Assembly: GCA_003231645.1 (NCBI GenBank)
Contig: QIIW01000034.1
Span: 1-46,602 of the forward strand
Length of the DNA stretch: 46,602 bases
Reading direction: 5' to 3'
Source of the DNA: Acidimicrobiia bacterium
GTDB lineage: Bacteria > Actinomycetota > Acidimicrobiia > Acidimicrobiales > Aldehydirespiratoraceae
The stretch's first letter is position 1; each line of letters begins with the position of its first letter. Shown here in pieces: positions 41,324 through 46,602 of the stretch. The notes beneath the pieces were generated by a model. It saw nothing but the letters and a program-made list of their open reading frames with translations. It was not told the DNA's origin and made no database searches. A program made the position numbers and the translations under genes.

Positions 41324-43603
41324 ATGTTCACCGCCATCGGAAGATCGGTTGTTCGACATCGAAAGCTGGTTCTCGCCGCGTCACTGCTGGCGCTCGTAGC
41401 CGCCTCCGTGATCGGTGGCGGAGTGGTCGACCGCCTGTCCAACGGCGGGTTCGACGACCCCGGCAGCGATTCGGTCAGGGCCCGGCAGTTGCTCGAATCG
41501 GAATTCGGCACCGGGTTCTCCGATCTCGTGTTCGTTCTCACCTACGGGGCCGGCGAACCCGCCGATGGCACCAACAGTGTCGACCAGCCCGACGCCGTAG
41601 CCGCCGGGATCTCGTTCACCGAGGACATCGCCGCCACACCCGGCACCGACGACGTCACCTCCTACTGGACTCCAGGATCGAATCCGTCTCTGCGTTCCAA
41701 CGACGGGCGGCGGGCACTCGTTCTGGTGCGCTTCCCCGGCAGCGAGGGCAGCCACGAACGTGACGTGCTGATCGGAGATGTGATCGACCGCTTCGACGGC
41801 ACGACCAGCGGCCCGTTCAACGTGGCAGTCGGCGGCCGCGATGCCGTCTTCGATCGACTGTCCACCGTGATCGAGGGCGACCTCTCGAAGGCCGAGGCGA
41901 TCGCCGTGCCGCTCACCATGGTGCTGTTGGTGGTGGTGTTCGGCGGGATCATCGCCGCGTTGCTTCCGGTCGTGGTGGGCATCGCCGCGATCCTTGGCGC
42001 CTTCCTCGTGCTGTACGGGGTCACCCAGTTCACCGACGTCTCCATTTTCTCGCTCAACCTCATCACCGCACTCGGCCTCGGCCTGGCGATCGACTATTCG
42101 CTGTTCGTCGTCTCGAGATTCCGCGAGGAACGACGGTCCGGCCTCGATGTCGAGGCCGCCGTGGTCCGCACCGTTGCCACCGCCGGTCGCACGATCGCAT
42201 TCAGCGCCCTCACGGTGGCCATCTCGCTGTCGGCGCTGCTGATCTTCCCTCTCTACTTTCTGAGATCGTTCGCGTTCGCCGGTATAGGCGTCATCGCCGT
42301 GGCGATGATCACCTCACTGTTCGCGCTGCCGGCCCTGCTGGCGGTGCTCGGCGATCGGGTGGACAGTTGGCAGGTGTTCCGTCATCGACCGTCCAAAGGG
42401 CGGTGGGCGGCGATGGCGCGGGGCGTGATGCGACACCCGTTCGCGGTGCTCATCGCCGGGGTGGCGATTCTGGTGGTGGCGGCGGTGCCGTTCCGTCGAG
42501 TCGAGTTCGCCGAAGCCGACGACCGCTCGCTGCCTCCCGGTGATGTTGTTCGCGCCACCAGCGACATCCTGCGCAACGAGTTCGCGTCGGCTGAGGCCAA
42601 CGCCTTCCCGGTGGTGGCGCTCGGGGCCGACGACGGTGTCGCCATTGCCCGTTTCGCGGCCGTGCTGTCGACACTCGACGGCGTGGCCCGCGTCGACTCG
42701 CTGCGGGGCAGCTACACCGAGGGCTCCGAGGTCCCGTCGGATCCCGGGTTCGCGGCCCGGTTCGCCGGCGACGGGTCCACATGGTTCAGTGTCGTCCCGA
42801 AAGTCGAGCCGATCTCCCCGGAGGGTGAGGCGCTGATCCACGAGATTCGATCGCTCGACTCGCCCTTCGATCGCGTCCTGGTCGGTGGCGGTACGGCGGC
42901 GGTCATCGATTCCAAGGACGCCATCTTCAGCCGGATCCCTTTGGCGGCAGGCCTGATCGTGGCCGCCACGTTCGTACTGCTGTTTCTGATGTTCGCGAGC
43001 GTGCTGGTGCCGCTGAAGGCGATCGTTCTCAACACGTTGAGCCTGAGCGCCACCTTCGGGATGATGGTATGGGTGTTCCAGGACGGCCACGGTTCGGGTC
43101 TGCTCGGATTCACCCCCACCGGACTCACCGACACCACCACACCGATACTCATGTTCTGCATCGCGTTCGGTCTCAGCATGGACTACGAGGTGTTCCTCTT
43201 GTCACGTATGAAGGAGGAGTACGACCAGAGCCATGACAACGACCAGGCGATCGTGGCCGGGCTCGAGAAGACGGGCCGATTGGTCACCGCGGCGGCGGTG
43301 TTGCTGGCGATCACGTTCCTGGCGTTCGCCACGTCGGGGGTGGCGTCGATCAAGCTGTTCGGTCTCGGATTGGCCGTGGCGGTGCTGGTCGACGCCTTCA
43401 TCGTTCGGGTCACGCTGGTGCCGGCCTTCATGAAGCTGGCCGGCGATTGGAACTGGTGGCTTCCGGGTCCGTTGCGTCGGATCCACGCACGGTTCGGTAT
43501 CGGCGAATCGGCGAATCGGCGAATCGGCGGGCGAGGCGGTGATCGACCTGCGCGAACCGGTGGTGGAGCCCGAGGGGGCCACACCGGGCGGCCGATAGCC
43601 TGA
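41324..43603 (+). CDS. MMPL-family RND transporter
   Basis: A 759-residue proton-driven membrane transporter of the MmpL type, used by actinobacteria to export lipids or hydrophobic compounds. There are two matching halves, each with a large extracytoplasmic domain (about 35-190 and 385-530) followed by a five-helix bundle. The proton-relay motifs are ALGLGLAIDYSLFVVSRFRE near residue 248 and AFGLSMDYEVFLLSRMKEE near 612. Helix one is at about 14-33. The last 35 residues are unlike the family: three copies of an 8-bp repeat at 43501-43524 have shifted the frame. The other frame ends in GEAVIDLREPVVEPEGATP and stops at 43598. The start ATG 41324 includes the first helix. Confidence 0.92.
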   Translation: MFTAIGRSVVRHRKLVLAASLLALVAASVIGGGVVDRLSNGGFDDPGSDSVRARQLLESEFGTGFSDLVFVLTYGAGEPADGTNSVDQPDAVAAGISFTEDIAATPGTDDVTSYWTPGSNPSLRSNDGRRALVLVRFPGSEGSHERDVLIGDVIDRFDGTTSGPFNVAVGGRDAVFDRLSTVIEGDLSKAEAIAVPLTMVLLVVVFGGIIAALLPVVVGIAAILGAFLVLYGVTQFTDVSIFSLNLITALGLGLAIDYSLFVVSRFREERRSGLDVEAAVVRTVATAGRTIAFSALTVAISLSALLIFPLYFLRSFAFAGIGVIAVAMITSLFALPALLAVLGDRVDSWQVFRHRPSKGRWAAMARGVMRHPFAVLIAGVAILVVAAVPFRRVEFAEADDRSLPPGDVVRATSDILRNEFASAEANAFPVVALGADDGVAIARFAAVLSTLDGVARVDSLRGSYTEGSEVPSDPGFAARFAGDGSTWFSVVPKVEPISPEGEALIHEIRSLDSPFDRVLVGGGTAAVIDSKDAIFSRIPLAAGLIVAATFVLLFLMFASVLVPLKAIVLNTLSLSATFGMMVWVFQDGHGSGLLGFTPTGLTDTTTPILMFCIAFGLSMDYEVFLLSRMKEEYDQSHDNDQAIVAGLEKTGRLVTAAAVLLAITFLAFATSGVASIKLFGLGLAVAVLVDAFIVRVTLVPAFMKLAGDWNWWLPGPLRRIHARFGIGESANRRIGGRGGDRPARTGGGARGGHTGRPIA
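43501..43529 (+). repeat. Octamer tandem repeat (CGGCGAAT)3.6 inside the mmpL 3' end
   Basis: Three full copies of CGGCGAAT (43501-43524) plus CGGCG. Eight is not a multiple of three, so each gain or loss of a copy changes the downstream frame. With one or four copies the frame would run into the acidic tail ending at TAG 43596-43598. With the present three it runs on in a Gly/Arg-rich frame to 43603. Confidence 0.8.
43596..43601 (+). promoter_or_regulatory. -10 box TAGCCT for ileS
   Basis: TAGCCT is followed by eight bases and ATG 43610. The TAG is also the stop codon of the alternative mmpL frame, so the promoter lies within the 3' end of the upstream gene. Confidence 0.5.
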
Positions 43604-43609
43604 GCGACC

Positions 43610-46602
43610 ATGAGCCAGGCAGAGAACTCGCCGTATCCCCATGTCGAGAGCCCGGATTTCCCGGCCATCGAGCGGCGGATTCTCGATACCTGGGCGACCG
43701 ATCATACCTTCGAGAAATCACTCGAACAGCGTTCGGCCGACAACGAGTTCGTCTTCTACGACGGGCCACCCTTCGCCAACGGTCTCCCCCACCACGGCCA
43801 TCTGCTCACCGGCTACGTGAAGGATGTCGTTCCCCGCTACCAGACAATGAAGGGCAAGCGGGTGCCGCGCCGGTTCGGCTGGGACTGCCACGGTCTGCCG
43901 GCCGAGATGGAGGCCGAGAAGGAGCTGCCGGTCTCGGGCCGAGCGTCGATCATCGAATACGGCATCGAGAAGTTCAACGACCACTGCCGCACGTCGGTGC
44001 TGAAGTACACGTCCGAATGGGAGAAGGCGGTCACCCGTCAGGCCCGTTGGGTCGATTTCAAGAACGACTACAAGACCATGGACATCGACTACATGGAGTC
44101 GGTGATGTGGGCGTTCAAACAGCTGTGGGACAAGGGCCTGATCTACCAGGCCAACCGCGTGCTGCCCTACTCGTGGGGGGCCGAGACTCCCCTGTCGAAC
44201 CACGAGATCCGCCTCGACGACGCCACCCGGCCCCGGCAGGATCCCGCCATCACCGTCTCGTTCGATCTCGATCCGGCACCGGGCGATCCCGGCCCGATGT
44301 CGATCCTCGCCTGGACCACCACGCCGTGGACGCTGCCGTCGAATCTCGCACTGGCGGTCGGGACCGACATCGACTACGCGGTGATGGCCGAGACCGGCGG
44401 CGACGGCATCACCCGCCGTTACGTCATCGGTGAGGCGGTGCTCGAGTCCTACGCCCGGCAACTGGAGAACGCCGCCCGGGTCGGCACCATCCACGGCACC
44501 GATCTCGTTGGGCGTACCTATCAGCCGCTGTTCCCGTACTTCGCCGACATGGCCGAGGTCGACCCCGACAACCCCCGCCACGGCACATCACGCGCCTTTC
44601 GGATCCTGGGTGTCGACTTCATCGACACGGCCGAGGGAACCGGTGTCGTTCACATGGCGCCCGGGTTCGGCGAGGACGACCAGCGCGCCTGTGAGGAAGC
44701 CGGTATCGGCATGGTGGTGCCGGTCGACGACTCCGGAAACTTCACCGACGACGTCACCGAGTGGGCCGGCCAGAACGTGTTCGACGCCAACCCCGGCATC
44801 ATTCGCCACCTGCGGGACGAAGGCCGGCTGGTGCGCCACGACTCCTACACCCACAACTACCCCCACTGCTGGCGCACCGACACGCCGATCATCTACAAGG
44901 CCATGCCGTCGTGGTACGTACGGGTCACCGATTTCCGTGACCGTCTGATCGAGACCAACCAGGGGATCAACTGGGTGCCTTCGCATATCCGCGACGGTCG
45001 GTTCGGCATGTGGCTGCAGGGTGCTCGTGACTGGTCGATCAGCCGCAGCCGGTTCTGGGGTTCACCGATCCCGGTCTGGGTGAGCGACGACCCCGACCAC
45101 CCGCGCACCGATGTCTACGGCTCGCTCGACGAGCTCGAGGCCGACTTCGGCGTACGCCCCGACGATCTCCACCGCCCCTTCATCGACGAGCTGGTGCGCC
45201 CCAACCCCGACGACCCCACCGGCAGGTCAACAATGAGACGGGTGCCCGAGGTCCTCGACTGTTGGTTCGAGTCGGGTTCGATGCCCTTCGCCCAGATCCA
45301 CTACCCGTTCGAGAACAAGGAATGGTTCGAGGACCACTTCCCCGCCGACTTCATCGTCGAGTACATCAATCAGTCGCGTGGCTGGTTCTACACACTTCAC
45401 GTGCTGGCCGGCGCCCTGTTCGACCGGGCGGCGTTCGACAACGTGATCTGCCACGGCATCCTGCTGGCCGACGACGGCGCCAAGCTTTCGAAGAAGCTGC
45501 GCAACTACACCGAACCCGAACTGATCTTCCGGAATCAGGGGTCCGATGCCCTGCGCTGGTATTTCATGTCGGCCAACATCGTGCGCGGCGGCGACATGCG
45601 GATCTCCGATCAGGGGATCGACGACGTGGTGCGCCAGGTGCTGCTGCCGATCTGGAACGCGTATTCGTTTTTCACCCTCTACGCGAATGTCGAGAATCAT
45701 CGGGCGACGTTTCGGACCGATTCCGCCGAGGTGCTCGACCGCTACATCCTCGCCAAGACCGGCGCCCTCGTGGCCGCGGTCGAGAACCGCCTCGACGCCT
45801 ACGACCTGCCCGGCGCGGCGGCCGAGATCCAAGGGTTCATCGATGCTCTCAACAACTGGTACATCCGCCGGTCGCGCGACCGTTTCTGGGGCACCGGCGG
45901 CACCGGGCATGCCGATGTCGATGCCATGGACACGCTCTACACGGTGCTGGTCACCATGGTCCAGGTAGCGGCGCCGTTTCTGCCGATGATCACCGAGGAG
46001 ATCTGGCAGGGGCTCACCGGTGGCGACCACTCGTTCCCCCATTCGGTTCATCTCAGCGACTGGCCGGCAGCGGGCACCCTTCCAACCGACGACGAACTCG
46101 TGGTGGCGATGGATCGACTCCGCGACGTGGCCTCCACCGGCCTTCGGTTGCGCGAGGACGCCGGTCTGCGGGTGCGTCTGCCTCTGGGGTCGGTCACCGT
46201 CGCCGGTGCCGACGCCCACACCCTCGAACCCTTCACCGATCTGCTGGCCGACGAACTCAACGTGAGGTCGGTGAAGCTCACCGACGAGATCGGCAACCTC
46301 GCAACGTTCGTGTTGCAACCCGACGGAAAGGTGCTGGGCCCGCGTCTGGGCAACGACGTGCAGTCCGTGTTCGCCGCGGCTCGCAACGGCGAGTGGACCC
46401 CCAATGACGACGGCAGCGTGAGCGTGGCCGGCCACGTGCTGGCCGAGGGTGAGTTCTCGCTCGCCCTCCGGTCACCTGAGGGCGTCACCGCCGCCGCGCT
46501 CCGCACCAACGACGCCGTGGTCACCCTCGACACCGACCTCACCCCCGAACTCGAGGCCGAAGGCCTGGCCCGCGACGTGGTACGTGAGATCCAGAACTCC
46601 CG
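43610..46602 (+). CDS. ileS: Isoleucyl-tRNA synthetase, C-terminus cut by window edge
   Basis: IleRS charges tRNA-Ile and edits misactivated valine. The visible 997 residues are open to the window end. The HIGH-type motif is PPFANGLPHHGHLLTGYVKD near residue 55, followed by RFGWDCHGLPAEMEAEKEL near 87. The editing domain (about 200-400) includes LAWTTTPWTLPSNLALAV and EGTGVVHMAPGFGEDD. The class-I KMSKS loop reads GAKLSKKLRNY near 624. The anticodon-binding domain follows from about 690. HHGH and KLSKK, together with the length, fit the eukaryote-like IleRS class found in many actinobacteria and linked to mupirocin resistance in some organisms. About 40-60 residues are missing at the end. ATG 43610 has a -10 box eight bases upstream. 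Confidence 0.95.
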   Translation, partial: MSQAENSPYPHVESPDFPAIERRILDTWATDHTFEKSLEQRSADNEFVFYDGPPFANGLPHHGHLLTGYVKDVVPRYQTMKGKRVPRRFGWDCHGLPAEMEAEKELPVSGRASIIEYGIEKFNDHCRTSVLKYTSEWEKAVTRQARWVDFKNDYKTMDIDYMESVMWAFKQLWDKGLIYQANRVLPYSWGAETPLSNHEIRLDDATRPRQDPAITVSFDLDPAPGDPGPMSILAWTTTPWTLPSNLALAVGTDIDYAVMAETGGDGITRRYVIGEAVLESYARQLENAARVGTIHGTDLVGRTYQPLFPYFADMAEVDPDNPRHGTSRAFRILGVDFIDTAEGTGVVHMAPGFGEDDQRACEEAGIGMVVPVDDSGNFTDDVTEWAGQNVFDANPGIIRHLRDEGRLVRHDSYTHNYPHCWRTDTPIIYKAMPSWYVRVTDFRDRLIETNQGINWVPSHIRDGRFGMWLQGARDWSISRSRFWGSPIPVWVSDDPDHPRTDVYGSLDELEADFGVRPDDLHRPFIDELVRPNPDDPTGRSTMRRVPEVLDCWFESGSMPFAQIHYPFENKEWFEDHFPADFIVEYINQSRGWFYTLHVLAGALFDRAAFDNVICHGILLADDGAKLSKKLRNYTEPELIFRNQGSDALRWYFMSANIVRGGDMRISDQGIDDVVRQVLLPIWNAYSFFTLYANVENHRATFRTDSAEVLDRYILAKTGALVAAVENRLDAYDLPGAAAEIQGFIDALNNWYIRRSRDRFWGTGGTGHADVDAMDTLYTVLVTMVQVAAPFLPMITEEIWQGLTGGDHSFPHSVHLSDWPAAGTLPTDDELVVAMDRLRDVASTGLRLREDAGLRVRLPLGSVTVAGADAHTLEPFTDLLADELNVRSVKLTDEIGNLATFVLQPDGKVLGPRLGNDVQSVFAAARNGEWTPNDDGSVSVAGHVLAEGEFSLALRSPEGVTAAALRTNDAVVTLDTDLTPELEAEGLARDVVREIQNS

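Noticed and set aside
1..46602. CRISPR arrays, tRNA or rRNA genes, riboswitches
   Set aside because: I found no regularly spaced repeats, no cloverleaf with a T-loop motif and no rRNA-like stretch. No known riboswitch consensus was recognised before ilvD, hisC or the transport operons.

Overview
The window is about 46.6 kb of high-GC DNA, dense with genes on both strands and with many 1-11 bp gene overlaps. Gene content suggests an actinobacterium: a BldC/MerR-like HTH-TOBE regulator, a DUF6159-type membrane protein, fused branched-chain-type ABC subunits, a MMPL pump, and recurrent TAnnnT boxes placed for leaderless transcription. An acidimicrobial lineage would fit, but that is inference. 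I see no tRNA, rRNA or CRISPR array.

Layout. 1-925: the 5' part of an ISL3-type transposase gene, next to a broken remnant of a D-threonine-aldolase/DSD1-like gene. 996-3703: phosphoenolpyruvate carboxylase, whose first codons look frameshifted. 3759-10697: a tightly coupled operon of ilvD, a TetR regulator, an FAD-linked hydroxyacid dehydrogenase, a Bcr/CflA-type MFS exporter, a fumarylacetoacetate-hydrolase-family enzyme and a quinone oxidoreductase. 10743-11579: a DUF6159-like membrane protein. 11596-15142 (minus): glycolate oxidase glcDEF. 15233-16189 (plus, divergent from glcD): an AhpD-like peroxidase gene whose reading frame runs through an in-frame UGA. 16175-21567: hisC, a SulP anion transporter, and three minus-strand genes (HpcH/HpaI aldolase, 2-hydroxyacid dehydrogenase, 3-hydroxyisobutyrate-dehydrogenase-like). 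21651-29311: an uptake operon with a lipoprotein binding protein, an MFS-LivF fusion, a LivH-LivM-LivG fusion and an FMN-dependent 2-hydroxyacid oxidase. 29320-30408: an MscS-type channel. 30532-33854: a molybdate operon (HTH-TOBE regulator, modA, modB, short modC) ending in an SDR. 34055-36957 (minus): an S9 peptidase and an enoyl-CoA hydratase. 37176-41068: an MFS transporter, a zinc alcohol dehydrogenase, a small coiled-coil protein and a double-hotdog thioesterase. 41324-46602: a MMPL transporter and ileS, which is cut by the window end.

The most notable object is the gene at 15233-16189. The codon where the AhpD family has the second cysteine of its CxxC motif is UGA. The frame continues with the family's conserved His exactly four residues later. 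A perfect 8-bp hairpin with a 5-nt loop begins 17 nt after the UGA, as expected of a bacterial SECIS. It is very probably a selenoprotein (CxxU). An ordinary gene caller would stop it at residue 203 and might call a second gene at 15863.

Many genes handle 2-hydroxy or 2-oxo acids: GlcDEF, a second FAD dehydrogenase, a FMN hydroxyacid oxidase beside a transporter, a D-2-hydroxyacid dehydrogenase, an HIBADH-like reductase and an HpcH/HpaI aldolase. A role in glycolate, glyoxylate or related acid metabolism is a reasonable inference, but none of the substrates can be fixed from sequence alone.
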